In this document: positions 20,901-28,880 of the stretch, piece by piece
Layout of the letters: every line of letters starts with the position of its first letter
Numbering within the stretch: the stretch's first letter is position 1
Assembly (NCBI GenBank): GCA_033584155.1
Contig: CP138355.1
Location: 1,444,501-1,508,500, forward strand
Reading direction: 5' to 3'
DNA length: 64,000 bases
Source of the DNA: Candidatus Electrothrix scaldis
Lineage (GTDB): Bacteria; Desulfobacterota; Desulfobulbia; Desulfobulbales; Desulfobulbaceae
Translations under genes and position numbers: made by a program
The notes under the pieces: model-generated
What the model was told of the DNA's origin: nothing
Seen by the model: only the letters and a program-made list of their open reading frames with translations
Databases searched by the model: none

Positions 20901-22859
20901 GTTGACACCGTGGATTCCGGCGAAGCAGATAGCGTCTTCGGCCTTGACGATGATTCAGCTGTAGCATCTGAGACAGCCGAGATTTCCGATGAGGAAGAAT
21001 TATCCTTGCCGCTTGATGATGAAGATACCGACGACGAATTTGCACTTTCGTTTGATGGCGAAGATTCGGATGTAGGTGCTGGCTCGGAAATAACGGCTTC
21101 AGCAGAATCAGAAGAACTTGATTCGGAAGATAGTTTCTTTGGTCTTGAAGAAGAGTCTAGCGCTGAATCTGAATCTCTTAGTCTTGATGAAGATAGTGAC
21201 TCGGATGACGAATTCGCACTTTCGTTCGATGGTGAAGAGTCATCTGATGCGGCAGAATTTTCTGAAGTGGCAGGAGAAATTGACTCTGACGATGAAGACA
21301 CCGAAGATGAATTTTCCTTGTCGTTTGACAGAGAAGAGGGCTCTGATAGGGATGAGTTATCAGAATTCTCTTTTGGAAGCGATGACGAAGATGATGGTAT
21401 TGCCGATTCAGAAGACTCAGAAGAGATTGATTCTGCTGATAGCTTTTTCGGTCTCGAAGAAGATTCCGTCGGTGCGACCGAGCCAGCTGATGTTGAAGGA
21501 GATGATGATTCCGAAGATGAGTTTGCCTTATCGTTTGAGGATGAGGACGACTCTGCACCAGATGAGTTATCCGAGTTTTCATTCGGTGGCGCTGAAGAAG
21601 AGGAAGTTGTAACTGATTCTGAGAAATCTGAAGAAATTGATTCTACAGACAGCTTCTTTGGACTCGAAGATGACTCGACCGTTATACCCGAGGCAACTGA
21701 GAGTAAAGAAGATGATGATTCCGAAGATGAGTTTGCCTTATCGTTTGAGGATGAGGACGATTCTGCACCAGATGAGTTATCCGAGTTTTCATTCGGTGGC
21801 GCTGAAGAAGAGGAGATTGTAACTGATTCAGAGGAATCTGAAGAAATAAGTTCTGCTGACAACTTTTTTGGTCTTGAAGAAGACGAGGCCTCTAACGAAT
21901 TTGAGACTGCAGAGTTGGAAGATGAAAGTGATTCCGACGATGAATTTGCCTTGGCATTTGACGGAGACGAATCGGATGAACAGGGCCTATTGCTTGATAA
22001 CAAAGAGGGTTTCGAAGGTGAATCAGGCGTCGAAGATGAGGATGACGACGTAGATCTGAATCTTGATGCAAACCTTCTTGAGCTGGATGAAAGCGATACT
22101 GACAGTATCCCGGAAGATGGGGAAGCTGCAGTTGCTTTGTTGGATGACGAAAGTGAACTTTTGCTTGATCAGGAGTTCGAGCAGGAGGATAGAGAAGAAA
22201 GTGGAGAATCTGAGCTCTTGCTGGCCGATGACATCGGAGAAGATGAGGCTGTGGATTGGGCTCCAGAGGATCCTTTGGCCGTTGAAAATGATGACAGCGG
22301 CGAAGCCATCCTTCATGATGATGAAGCCGGGGAGCTGGAAGCTGAGGAAGAAGAGACTTCGCTTATTTTCGATGCAGCGCCATTTGCAAGTGCAGCTGCC
22401 GCTGTTTCTACTGCTCCAACTCTTGATAATGTCCGCCATGTTAACGAATTGGCAATTGCTGCGAAGAAGGCTACAGGTGGGGCTACCGCCCAGCAAACAG
22501 TCGTTCTGCATCTTTTGGAGTCTGCGACAGCTCTTATTGGACAAAAAGCAGAGCTGGACAATGATGACCAGATTGTGGTTCAGGAGTTAGCCGCAGGACT
22601 TGAATTGGCTGCTGATGATCCTTTTGAACTCACGGCCTTGGTGCATCATTATACGGCGTGGCAGCAGGATTTCTTCCGCTCGATTTTGACTCAGAGAGAG
22701 GGGGGAGGGATTGCACAAGCAGCCTCAACAGCACCTGTTATTTCCGATTGCATCAGCAATCAGGAGGCAGTGTATCAAGTGCAACAAGGATTCTCCCAAC
22801 TGCGTCAAGCTATGCTGGAAGAATTCAATCAATTGAGAAAAGAACTGCAAAAAGGCTAA
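14940..22859 (+). CDS. Giant acidic Asp/Glu/Ser repeat protein (2639 aa), function unknown
   Basis: I do not recognise a named family. The 2639-residue protein has three parts. N-terminal: two related helical modules, near residues 37-125 and 188-290, sharing the pattern L-W-(D/E)-(I/V)-T-x-D and AQI-x2-QG-x4-G-x-Y plus AHP. Middle: about 2100 residues that are nearly all Asp, Glu, Ser, Phe, Ala and Leu, with dozens of copies of a DSDDEFALSFDDEDS-like unit alternating with ADSFFGLEEDS. C-terminal: from about residue 2480 a helical domain (NVRHVNELAIAAKK, VVLHLLESATALIG) ending in a short coiled coil. No signal peptide or membrane segment is seen, so it is probably cytoplasmic and largely disordered, with a very low pI. 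It directly follows mglB-like and mglA genes, which suggests a polarity or scaffold role. Alternatives are a cation-binding or phosphorylated scaffold. Confidence 0.85.
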   Translation: MPPAIDQFEDLTQFADESFDNDEVDLFEFTDDEESPLLRLKSIVLSLDWDITEDTLAELTEELANLRSLWDGDKVAQIYLQGMDNIGTYLQKEGAYAHPNAIKLLLTLFYNYEKIISSTELSSEAVSAMLKADVRKFKVLQYQIGTSETGEHGDEHLEEHVEAAPPPEDIIKEDIENSGIGQREVEDDPLTSMEATILGLEWEVTQDGLERFHSEATELREYLTDNRDAQILVQGLQALGSYIREEKSNAHPDSFTILHAFYDALKLLIQDTNLTAEQRKRVLIEQISSLNSLKSIIAQSAAERAEEQKAKEAAESAEAEKLLEKSEEADPSETPAPEQTADGEPDLAVAPEVEEDEAEFDSPIAGDDELDLFSDGFDDDADFSAGEENGEEFFLDDEDSLSADSLSEEDELAGEFDFDDEDGGLDFEAEGSLDGDIFASEEGSSGQEFALSDDDEGEDGLIQPALTDADEDGGFNEDLIAAEIDNDKAAELDDKLDSFFEFDSDDTATVDKEEETPAVAESENIVDEQPEPEVVAGEEESELGESEVELDDFFDFSDENPDDEKISEEEKAQAEAWKDEILAADFDGPDGDEEVLLEGEEDYESFFDFDDEEDDELALDGQEGADDLASDAPGDDTFAANDELSFSLGDEAEDQESPGVIAALSDADEEGGFNEETISFELDEEKAAELDDKLNSFFELDEQGLGDIGDSDSSDNHEAELMEGDVAHVEAAAPADALGDESDEMSLELDDDSLELSFDENDEEEEFTGDIAGLSLDEGEDEEQASPETTEQSDESRPESEEEIEGLDDFFNLDDEDEELPEIASLGSGGPEDIPALDDEFVIALDDDDGEDSDVALGLDDDTGTEDSFFDFEETSGEEIASIGEESSEKEASEDELDDNLTVSFDEEETDDEEFSDFAFEDEEDSSSLDSFFDLEDEEEDVALTDVVDETENKSPEDDDVALPLDDQEADLSFGDEEDSADSLFGFEEDEAETGETNEKSESDEEFALSLGADDSDDDDFDLSFDDVEHVALTRGSAEHESDESKAAVKSEASESEDGFDLSFDDDDSDDDDFDLSFDDVEHVALSKGSAGPESDDRFLGFTAEPVGEAGAVVGNEKGESEDEIALSLDSDDPEDEEFALSFDDDESGTGDDAAIFEEAEDLDVEEADNLFGFEEDSTAASVPNETSKSDDDFALSLGEDDSDDEFSLSFDDADSSGADAVDSDEADSFFGLDEDSADAAEISEVAVASESDDEFSLSLDDEDSSDDEFTLSFDDEDSSGVDTVDSGEADSFFGLDDDSAVASETVEVSDEDEFSLSLGDEDSSDDEFALSFDNEDSDVDAGSEVAALGVSGEEEELDSDDEFALSFDDEDSSGADDDVSASADSEDLGSEETDSFFGLEEDLAVTSEAAEISDEEEFSLPLDDEDADDEFALSFDDEDSDVDAASELAVSAASEDEEELDSADSFFGFEEDSSDESESLGLAEDIDSDDEFALSFDDEASSGADDNVSAPADSEGLDSEEADSFFGLEEDSAVTSEAAEVSDEEEFSLPLDDQDTDDEFALSFDDEDSDVGAASEVAVSAASEDEEELDSADSFFGFEEDSSDESESLGLAEDIDSDDEFALSFDDEDSSGADDEVSASADSEGLDSEEADSFFVLEDDLVVTSETVEVEAGDSEDEFALSLDGEDSGVDAASEVAASAASEDEEELDSADSFFGFEEDSSDESESLGLAEDIDSDDEFALSFDDEDSSGADDEVSVSADSEGLDSEEADSFFVLEDDSAVTSGAAEVEADGSEDEFALSFDDDDSEDDEFALSFDDDDSDVGAASEVAASGLSEESEESDSEDSFFGIEEESSVESDDEFALSLDDADSLVADDDRVSSSVESEDPASEESDSFFGFEDDSAVTSGAAEVEADGSEDEFALSFEDDDSEDDEFALSLDGEDSGVDAASEVAASAVSEESEGLVSEDSDSDDEFALSFDGEESSGVDTVDSGEADSVFGLDDDSAVASETAEISDEEELSLPLDDEDTDDEFALSFDGEDSDVGAGSEITASAESEELDSEDSFFGLEEESSAESESLSLDEDSDSDDEFALSFDGEESSDAAEFSEVAGEIDSDDEDTEDEFSLSFDREEGSDRDELSEFSFGSDDEDDGIADSEDSEEIDSADSFFGLEEDSVGATEPADVEGDDDSEDEFALSFEDEDDSAPDELSEFSFGGAEEEEVVTDSEKSEEIDSTDSFFGLEDDSTVIPEATESKEDDDSEDEFALSFEDEDDSAPDELSEFSFGGAEEEEIVTDSEESEEISSADNFFGLEEDEASNEFETAELEDESDSDDEFALAFDGDESDEQGLLLDNKEGFEGESGVEDEDDDVDLNLDANLLELDESDTDSIPEDGEAAVALLDDESELLLDQEFEQEDREESGESELLLADDIGEDEAVDWAPEDPLAVENDDSGEAILHDDEAGELEAEEEETSLIFDAAPFASAAAAVSTAPTLDNVRHVNELAIAAKKATGGATAQQTVVLHLLESATALIGQKAELDNDDQIVVQELAAGLELAADDPFELTALVHHYTAWQQDFFRSILTQREGGGIAQAASTAPVISDCISNQEAVYQVQQGFSQLRQAMLEEFNQLRKELQKG
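19309..20310 (+). repeat. Three near-identical long tandem repeats inside the acidic protein gene
   Basis: Units start at 19309, 19696 and 20053, giving periods of 387 and 357 bases (129 and 119 codons). They share long stretches of identical bases, from GAAGAAGAACTTGATTCTGC through GAAGAAGCAGATAGCTTTTTT, far more than the rest of the repeat region, which points to recent duplication by unequal recombination or slippage. Both period lengths are multiples of three, so the frame is kept. Confidence 0.85.
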
Positions 22860-22868
22860 GTCGATAAT

Positions 22869-23498
22869 ATGGTCGATTTCCTGAAAGGCACTTTTTCATC
22901 ACTGAGCAGAAAGTACACCATGTCCGTTACTGGTTTTCTCCTTGGTGTCTTTCTGCTGATCCACGCGGCAGGTAATAGCTTTATCTTTCAGGGGAAGATG
23001 GCCTTTAATGCCTATGCGGAACAACTCCATTCCTTAGGGCCTCTGGTTCCTATGGTGGAATTACTTCTGCTCTTCACTTTTTCTATACATATCATCTTTG
23101 GTCTTACTCTTTACTTAGCAAATCGAGTGGCTACTGGTAGCCGGTACGCTGTGAAGCATTCCGCTGGAGGACAAACCTGGGGCTCGCGTACCATGCCGTG
23201 GACTGGACTCACTCTTTTGGCTTTTCTCCTCCTACATCTCAGTAACGTTCGTTTTATTGAGGAAGGCGCATTAATTGGGGATGTCGTGGAGCAGACACTG
23301 GCAAATCCCATCTATACCCTGCTCTATCTGGTGGGCATCGTTGCTCTAACTCTGCACGTCAGTCATGGCTTCTGGTCTTTATTACAAACTTGGGGCTTGT
23401 ATCATCCTCGCTATAACCGTCTCACTCGGCTAGGAGCCTGGGCCTTAGCAGCACTTATCAGCTTGGTCTTTTGCGCAGTTATTGTGGTCTTATGGTGA
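22869..23498 (+). CDS. sdhC: Fumarate reductase/succinate dehydrogenase cytochrome b subunit
   Basis: Membrane anchor carrying haem b and the quinone site of a succinate:quinone oxidoreductase. The 209-residue protein has five hydrophobic segments (VTGFLLGVFLLIHAAGN, VELLLLFTFSIHIIFGLTLY, WTGLTLLAFLLLHL, LLYLVGIVALTLHVSHGFW and a final one), with histidines in LIHAAGN, SIHIIFG, LLHLSN and HVSHGFW in the positions expected of the di-haem, single-anchor (type B) class found in Bacillus, Wolinella and Desulfobacterota. It begins 9 bases after the acidic protein gene. The A gene follows after 275 bases. It could work as fumarate reductase or succinate dehydrogenase. Confidence 0.9.
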   Translation: MVDFLKGTFSSLSRKYTMSVTGFLLGVFLLIHAAGNSFIFQGKMAFNAYAEQLHSLGPLVPMVELLLLFTFSIHIIFGLTLYLANRVATGSRYAVKHSAGGQTWGSRTMPWTGLTLLAFLLLHLSNVRFIEEGALIGDVVEQTLANPIYTLLYLVGIVALTLHVSHGFWSLLQTWGLYHPRYNRLTRLGAWALAALISLVFCAVIVVLW

Positions 23499-23773
23499 AG
23501 AGGATTTTAAGCTCTTTATCTGCTTCCGGTCGTCACGAAGCAGCTCCTTCCCTGGAATCTGTCCCACTCTTTTGGAAGTATGTCTCTGCACTCATCTCTT
23601 GAGGTTGCAGGAAAAAAATTCGCACGGACGGATTCCTGAAGCCGAGTTCACTCAGCAAAGAAAGGAGCTTCCTCATTCATTCCTCTTGCTTGTCCAAGGA
23701 ACATCGCATAAGTTAGAGCAAAAGAGGTAGAAAAACGTTCTGTTTCCCTTACGCTTTTTAATAGAGACACTTC

Positions 23774-25702
23774 ATGCATCTTCATCCGAATATCCCCCCG
23801 GGCCCTTTACATGAAAAATGGGACGCCTGTCGTTTCAGCAATAAATTAGTGAGCCCGGCAAACCGGCGCAAATACGAAGTCATTGTGGTGGGTACCGGCT
23901 TGGCCGGGGCCTCAGCAGCGGCTTCTCTGGGTGAGTTAGGCTATAACGTCAAGTCCTTTTGTATCCAGGATAGCCCCCGTCGTGCCCACTCCATCGCCGC
24001 ACAGGGCGGAATTAACGCAGCCAAGAATTACCAGAACGACAGCGATTCAGTCTTCCGCCTTTTTTACGATACCATTAAGGGTGGTGATTTCCGTTCCCGC
24101 GAGGCCAATGTCTACCGCCTTGCTCAGATCTCCAACGCCATTATAGACCATTGCGCAGCTCAGGGTGTGCCCTTTGCCCGTGAGTACGGCGGTACCTTAG
24201 CAAATCGTTCTTTTGGCGGAGCCCAGGTTTCGCGCACCTTTTATGCCCGTGGGCAGACTGGTCAGCAGCTCTTGCTTGGGGCCTACTCTGCCTTGATGCG
24301 CCAGGTCGCTGCCGGAAAAGTCACCATCTTTCCCCGCCGGGAGATGATGGATGTGGTTGTGGTTGATGGGCATGCTCGGGGAATTATTGTCCGTAACCTG
24401 CTCACTGGTGCGTTGGAACGCTATTCAGCCAATGCGGTGGTCCTGGCTACGGGCGGCTACGGCAATGCCTTTTATCTGTCCACCAATGCGATGGCCAGTA
24501 ATGTCACGGCGGCTTGGCGGGCCCATCGGCGGGGAGCCGGTTTTGCCAACCCCTGCTTTGTTCAGATCCACCCGACCTGTATACCCGTGCATGGTGATTA
24601 TCAGTCCAAGCTGACCTTGATGAGTGAGAGCCTGCGCAACGACGGGCGGGTCTGGGTGCCAAAAAATGCGGACGATCAGCGCAATCCTGCGGATATTCCC
24701 GAAGCAGAGCGTGATTATTATCTGGAGCGCAAATATCCCGGCTTCGGTAATCTGGTTCCCCGTGACGTGGCCTCCCGCAATGCTAAGGAGGTCTGTGATC
24801 AGGGGCAGGGCGTGGGTGAGACCGGACAGGCGGTGTATTTGGATTTTGCCGAGGCTATTGAGCGCGATGGTGTGGCAACCATCCTGAAAAAATACGGTAA
24901 CCTTTTCCAGATGTACGAGCGCATCACGGCCTCCGACCCTGCCAAGGAACCGATGATGATCTATCCGGCAGTGCATTATACGATGGGCGGCCTGTGGGTG
25001 GATTATCAGCTTCAATCCTCCTTGGATGGCTTATTTGTCATTGGCGAGGCGAATTTTTCCGATCACGGGGCCAACCGGCTCGGGGCCAGTGCCCTGATGC
25101 AGGGCTTGGCAGATGGGTATTTCATTCTGCCTGCGACCTTGGGAAATTACTTGGCCAAGGCGGGCTCTGATCGTCCGTCAGCCGAGGATGCTGCCTTTTC
25201 CGAGACAGAGGAGGAGGTGAGGGCACGGGTTGCCCTGCTTCTGCGTAACCGGGATTGGAAAAAGTCCGGCACCCAGCCGGTGGATTATTTTCACCGCAAG
25301 CTTGGTGCCCTGCTTTGGGATAATTGCGGGATGGCCCGGAATGAAGAGGGGCTCAACAAGGCCTTGGCTGAGATTCCGGCGATTCGCGAAGACTTTTACA
25401 CCAATGTGTATGTGCCGGGAACCGGGAAGGAACTGAACCAATCGCTGGAACGCGCTGGACGGGTGGCGGATTTCCTGGAGTTCGCTGAAGTCATGGTTAT
25501 GGATGCTCTGGAACGCAAGGAATCCTGCGGTTGTCATCTGCGGGAGGAAAGTCAGACCGAGGAGCATGAGGCAAAACGGGATGATGCAAATTACTCGCAT
25601 GTGACGGTTTGGGAGCATAGAGGGGTAGGGCAACCACCTCTTTTGCATCAGGAGCCACTTGAGTTTGAGGCGGTTACGCCTTCGCAGCGGAGTTATAAGT
25701 AA
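23774..25702 (+). CDS. sdhA: Fumarate reductase/succinate dehydrogenase flavoprotein subunit
   Basis: Catalytic subunit with covalent FAD interconverting fumarate and succinate. It shows the dinucleotide fold [21 protein letters not shown], the FAD-attachment block [18 protein letters not shown], the active-site block [19 protein letters not shown], the arginine-containing [29 protein letters not shown] and [25 protein letters not shown]. At 642 residues it is the longer form that goes with type B anchors. Between sdhC and sdhA, 23499-23773 has no gene I can support. The expected B gene does not follow directly: a 4-kb accessory stretch lies between (25714-29744). Confidence 0.95.
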   Translation: MHLHPNIPPGPLHEKWDACRFSNKLVSPANRRKYEVIVVGTGLAGASAAASLGELGYNVKSFCIQDSPRRAHSIAAQGGINAAKNYQNDSDSVFRLFYDTIKGGDFRSREANVYRLAQISNAIIDHCAAQGVPFAREYGGTLANRSFGGAQVSRTFYARGQTGQQLLLGAYSALMRQVAAGKVTIFPRREMMDVVVVDGHARGIIVRNLLTGALERYSANAVVLATGGYGNAFYLSTNAMASNVTAAWRAHRRGAGFANPCFVQIHPTCIPVHGDYQSKLTLMSESLRNDGRVWVPKNADDQRNPADIPEAERDYYLERKYPGFGNLVPRDVASRNAKEVCDQGQGVGETGQAVYLDFAEAIERDGVATILKKYGNLFQMYERITASDPAKEPMMIYPAVHYTMGGLWVDYQLQSSLDGLFVIGEANFSDHGANRLGASALMQGLADGYFILPATLGNYLAKAGSDRPSAEDAAFSETEEEVRARVALLLRNRDWKKSGTQPVDYFHRKLGALLWDNCGMARNEEGLNKALAEIPAIREDFYTNVYVPGTGKELNQSLERAGRVADFLEFAEVMVMDALERKESCGCHLREESQTEEHEAKRDDANYSHVTVWEHRGVGQPPLLHQEPLEFEAVTPSQRSYK

Positions 25703-25713
25703 AGAGGGGTTGT

Positions 25714-26363
25714 ATGGCCTCGTCGTATAATCAATCTTATCTGGTTTATAAAATTGCCAAGGTGCTGGACCAGGACGATAAATATAATTTGCATATTGAA
25801 ATGACATTGGGTGCGGCTCTTCTGTTTTGATGTTAACATATTTATAATATATCAATTGTAGATTTCAAATTGAGTGTTATTCGCTCGAACTGCTCTACTT
25901 TTAATCCGGTAAAAATAGACCCCATAATTACCACCACATTAACAGGAGCAGTTTAGACAAATAGCACTTAAAGTAAAATGAAGTATTGGCACTTTTTCAA
26001 TACCCTAGCTTTGATTTAGAAGAGCCGCACCCAATGACATTGGACATCAATGGCACTGATTATATTCCTGATATTGTCTTGTACAAGAAAGAGCGGATTG
26101 ATTTCCTGCATGATAAAATCAAGGCGGATAAAACGCCTCTTCTGCTGGTCGAAATATTGTCTCCGAAGCAGGCTGTCAATGAAATCACGGAAAAGTTTGA
26201 AGTGTATTTACAGGCCGGGGTTAAATCCTGCTGGCTTGTGATTCCGCCGACCAAGACCATTGTGCTGTTTCAGGATATTCAGCAGCCCCGATCTTATTCA
26301 AGTGGGCGATTTACTGACCCGGTTATTGAGCTTGAGGTTGCGGTTGAGGATATTTTTTCCTGA
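25714..26363 (+). pseudogene. Uma2-family (DUF820) nuclease-like gene broken by a MITE-like insertion
   Basis: The gene starts at the ATG 25714 (AGAGGGG upstream), 11 bases after sdhA, and reads MASSYNQSYLVYKIAKVL and so on to HIEMTL, then runs into the insertion and stops at 25828-25830. The reading resumes at the second copy of the target site (26034, ATGACATTGGACATC) as MTLDINGTDYIPDIVLY, then LLLVEILSPKQAVNEITEKF and CWLVIPPTKTI to the stop at 26361-26363. Joining the two at the repeated ATGACATTGG restores one continuous frame of about 138 residues. The PD-(D/E)XK-type acidic residues (PDI, VEILSP) lie in the 3' part, which can still be read from a TTG at 25986 inside the insert; whether that is translated is unknown. 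Confidence 0.85.
25811..26033. mobile_element. 223-bp MITE-like insertion with terminal inverted repeats and 10-bp target duplication
   Basis: Flanking direct repeats ATGACATTGG occur at 25801-25810 and 26034-26043. The ends are inverted copies: the left junction reads CATTGGGTGCGGCTCTTCT and the right junction reads its exact complement, so 19 bases match, overlapping the target copies. The inside is AT-rich with no open frame of transposase size. Removing it plus one target copy restores the Uma2 reading frame. The GGCTCTTC core resembles ISL3-type ends, but the target duplication does not fit well, so the family is unassigned. Confidence 0.8.
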
Positions 26364-26420
26364 TTGATTGTAGGTAGATCCTATCTGTATAGTGATTCAT
26401 AAATAGAGTATGAGCAATCT

Positions 26421-28208
26421 ATGATCATCATTCCGAATCTTGCCATTGCCGGGTACCGAAGTTTTGGTCGGGAGCCGCAGTATTTTGATCAATTTGCGAA
26501 GATCAATCTGTTTATCGGGCAGAATAATGCGGGGAAGTCCAATGTACTTCGTTTTTTGAGTGAGGTTTATCCGCAGGTATGGCCGATGTTAGCTAAATTT
26601 CCACGGCCAAAACTAACGTTGGGCGAGCTTGATCGACATCTATTTGATAATCCATCGTTGCTTTTAGGGCTTGGTGAAAAAAATAACATGGACGAATTGC
26701 CTCCAAAACATCGGCTGATTCATCATGTGACCAATCCGCAGCAGAATTCCAAAGCAGCAAAACTTCTTTGCAGATTACTAAAGGAGAAGGCACGGATAAA
26801 CAATACAGAGATGGATTGGAGATGGACTTCATTACCTCCAATACCGGCAGAGAAAATAGAAACTCAGGAATCCTCGATTGCAGCAGTGAAAGTTCTTCCT
26901 GATGACGAAGTTATAGAGTTATGTAGGATTTTAAAGCAACAGCCTGATGGTGATGAACGAGAGATAATTGCAAGAAAGATACAACTACCTCTTTCTGAGG
27001 AAGATATCAAAAATATCAAGGTCAAGTTAATCCCAGCAATCCGAAAAATTGGAGAAAAGGGAAGCAGCTCTGATGATTTTGACGGCACAGACATCATCGA
27101 CCGGCTGGCAAAACTCCAGAATCCCGATGTGCATAACCAGCAAGACCGAGAACAATTCAACGAGATAACTGATTTCCTTCGCGATGTCGTTGATCGGCCC
27201 AATGCTGTTCTTGAAATCCCCTACGAACGGGACACCATTCATGTCCACATGGACGGCAAAGTCCTACCCATTGAATCCCTTGGAACCGGAATTCATGAGG
27301 TGGTTATTCTCGCCGCCGCAGCAACCGTGCTTTCTGAACATGTTGTCTGCATCGAAGAACCGGAACTTCATCTTAATCCTATCCTCCAACGTAAGCTGAT
27401 CCGCTATCTTGCCGCACATACCAATAATCAGTATTTCATCACCACTCATTCCAATGTACTGATGGATGTGCCCGAGGCCGAGATATATCATATCAAGCTG
27501 GTTAACGGTGCCTCCGAGGTCAAGCGGGTAACCTCCGGTAGTCAGAAGTCGGCGGTTTGCGAAGACTTGGGCTATCATCCTTCGGATCTCCTGCAAGCAA
27601 ATTGTATTATTTGGGTTGAAGGTCCATCAGACAGAATTTATCTTAATTGGTGGCTCCAGAGTGTAGATGAGGACTTGGTAGAAGGTATCCATTACAGTAT
27701 TATGTTCTATGGCGGCAGGTTGCTGTCGCATCTCTCTAATGCAGAGATAGATCAAGAGCATGTTGATGATTTTATCTCCTTACGCAGATTGAATAATCGT
27801 GGTGTGATCCTGATTGATAGCGACAAGGAAAAAGTTCGTTCCCGCATCAATGTAACGAAGAGCCGACTGCGAGACGAGTTTGATACCGGGCCGGGACATG
27901 CCTGGATAACTGAAGGACGGGAGATTGAGAATTACCTTCCTGAGGAGCAAGTGGAAACAGCAATTGGAGAGGTTTGCCCGAAGGCAAAGAAAAGAGGTCC
28001 GTTCGGAAAATATGATAACACCTTGAAGATTCAAGGAGCGCAGGGTAAGGAAACGCAGGCGAATAAGATTGGGGTAGCCCGTCATATAACGGAGCAGTGT
28101 AAACCAGATCTTTCACGGTATGACCTCAAGGCGCAGCTCAACAAGCTGGTCGGGTTTATCCGAGAATCAAATCCGGCTCCAGCTTCCGGCGGGACGGTTA
28201 TTTCTTAA
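26421..28208 (+). CDS. OLD-family ATPase-TOPRIM nuclease
   Basis: 595-residue protein of the overcoming-lysogenization-defect type, with an ABC-like ATPase and a TOPRIM nuclease, often in phage defence. N-terminus PNLAIAGYRSFG is the usual AAA_21-type opening; Walker A is IGQNNAGKSNVLRF (residue 30 on), the signature-like loop is SLGTGIHEVVILAAA, Walker B CIEEPELHLNP, and ITTHSNVLMD the switch histidine. The TOPRIM part has IIWVEGPSDRIYLNWWL (Glu), GVILIDSDKEK (DxD) and EGREIENYLP. No GajB-like UvrD helicase is adjacent, so it is not a Gabija pair; a stand-alone class 1 OLD is the best reading. Its 3' end overlaps the converging toxin gene by 11 bases. Confidence 0.88.
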   Translation: MIIIPNLAIAGYRSFGREPQYFDQFAKINLFIGQNNAGKSNVLRFLSEVYPQVWPMLAKFPRPKLTLGELDRHLFDNPSLLLGLGEKNNMDELPPKHRLIHHVTNPQQNSKAAKLLCRLLKEKARINNTEMDWRWTSLPPIPAEKIETQESSIAAVKVLPDDEVIELCRILKQQPDGDEREIIARKIQLPLSEEDIKNIKVKLIPAIRKIGEKGSSSDDFDGTDIIDRLAKLQNPDVHNQQDREQFNEITDFLRDVVDRPNAVLEIPYERDTIHVHMDGKVLPIESLGTGIHEVVILAAAATVLSEHVVCIEEPELHLNPILQRKLIRYLAAHTNNQYFITTHSNVLMDVPEAEIYHIKLVNGASEVKRVTSGSQKSAVCEDLGYHPSDLLQANCIIWVEGPSDRIYLNWWLQSVDEDLVEGIHYSIMFYGGRLLSHLSNAEIDQEHVDDFISLRRLNNRGVILIDSDKEKVRSRINVTKSRLRDEFDTGPGHAWITEGREIENYLPEEQVETAIGEVCPKAKKRGPFGKYDNTLKIQGAQGKETQANKIGVARHITEQCKPDLSRYDLKAQLNKLVGFIRESNPAPASGGTVIS

Positions 28209-28470
28209 ACAAGTCAGTGTGGGAACCTGTCCTCTCAAGGTATAGATTGCTCTCGGATATCCTGTAGATAAGCAGCCAATCAGGTTCAATATGACATTCT
28301 CGGTGATTTACCCAATTTCCGATGAGTTGATGATCTTTATACCTCGAATCAAGCGGCTTTTCATCGACAAGTATTTCAATAACCGTTTGCAGTTTGCCCA
28401 GATCTTTACACTGTTTTTTGATTCGTTTGAAATCTTTTTTAAAACGGGTTGTATAGTAAATCGTTAACAA
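28198..28470 (-). CDS. YafQ/RelE-family toxin (mRNA interferase)
   Basis: 90-residue RelE-superfamily toxin. The opening LTIYYTTRFKKDFKRIKKQ, KPLDSRYKDHQLIGNW, and RECHIEPDWLLIYRI match YafQ, a ribosome-dependent mRNA endonuclease; the His-rich catalytic set (H in KDHQL, H in RECHIEP, D in PDW) is present. It overlaps the antitoxin gene by 7 bases, the normal sign of translational coupling, and its end overlaps the OLD gene's end by 11 bases, tail to tail. Confidence 0.9.
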   Translation of the reverse strand: MLTIYYTTRFKKDFKRIKKQCKDLGKLQTVIEILVDEKPLDSRYKDHQLIGNWVNHRECHIEPDWLLIYRISESNLYLERTGSHTDLFKK

Positions 28471-28724
28471 TTGAGATCCTCAAAAAGGTCGGTAACAGTA
28501 TCCGCCCGATGAAGATTTTTACCGGCCTCGGAATCTCTAAGTGTTTTCTCCGTTATCCCATTGGGGATTTTAATTTCAAAAGGAATTCCTTTATGAAGTG
28601 TAATCTGCGTCAGATAGAGTGCGATTGCTTCGGACATGGTAATATGGAGCTGATTCAGTATTTTTTGAGCTTCCTGTTTTACTTGGGGATTGATCCGAGC
28701 TTGGATAGTTGCTGTTTTTTCCAT
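28464..28724 (-). CDS. RelB/DinJ-family antitoxin
   Basis: 86-residue ribbon-helix-helix antitoxin partnered with the YafQ-like toxin. N-terminus EKTATIQARINPQVKQEAQ followed by ILNQLHITMSEAIALYLTQI is the RelB/DinJ RHH fold that binds the operon promoter; the C-terminal part (EAGKNLHRADTVTDLFEDLN) should wrap the toxin. It is upstream of the toxin, the normal order. The region 28725-28880 between it and the divergent Rpn gene holds AT-rich sequence with its probable promoter. Confidence 0.9.
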   Translation of the reverse strand: MEKTATIQARINPQVKQEAQKILNQLHITMSEAIALYLTQITLHKGIPFEIKIPNGITEKTLRDSEAGKNLHRADTVTDLFEDLNC

Positions 28725-28880
28725 AGGTCACCTTAATGGTTTTGTATTTACATGTTCCATACATTATATATACATCTTAAGGTTACTTTTCGCAATAAAT
28801 ATGATGAGTGGGTCTCGCTTGACGGAAAAAGAAGAGTACCTTATGTGCTGGTGGGCTGGTAAAACCGTAAGGAGTAATCT

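Noticed and set aside
19601-22003. 800-residue open frame on the minus strand opposite the acidic gene, full of Ser
   Set aside because: It is the antisense shadow of GAT/GAA/GAC/TCT-rich repeats; composition is forced, there is no ribosome site, and it crosses the real gene.
23482-23730. 82-residue frame between sdhC and sdhA
   Set aside because: It overlaps the end of sdhC, has no ribosome site and no recognisable pattern.
26421-28208. OLD nuclease as part of a Gabija system
   Set aside because: No UvrD-like GajB gene follows; the next gene is a toxin on the other strand.
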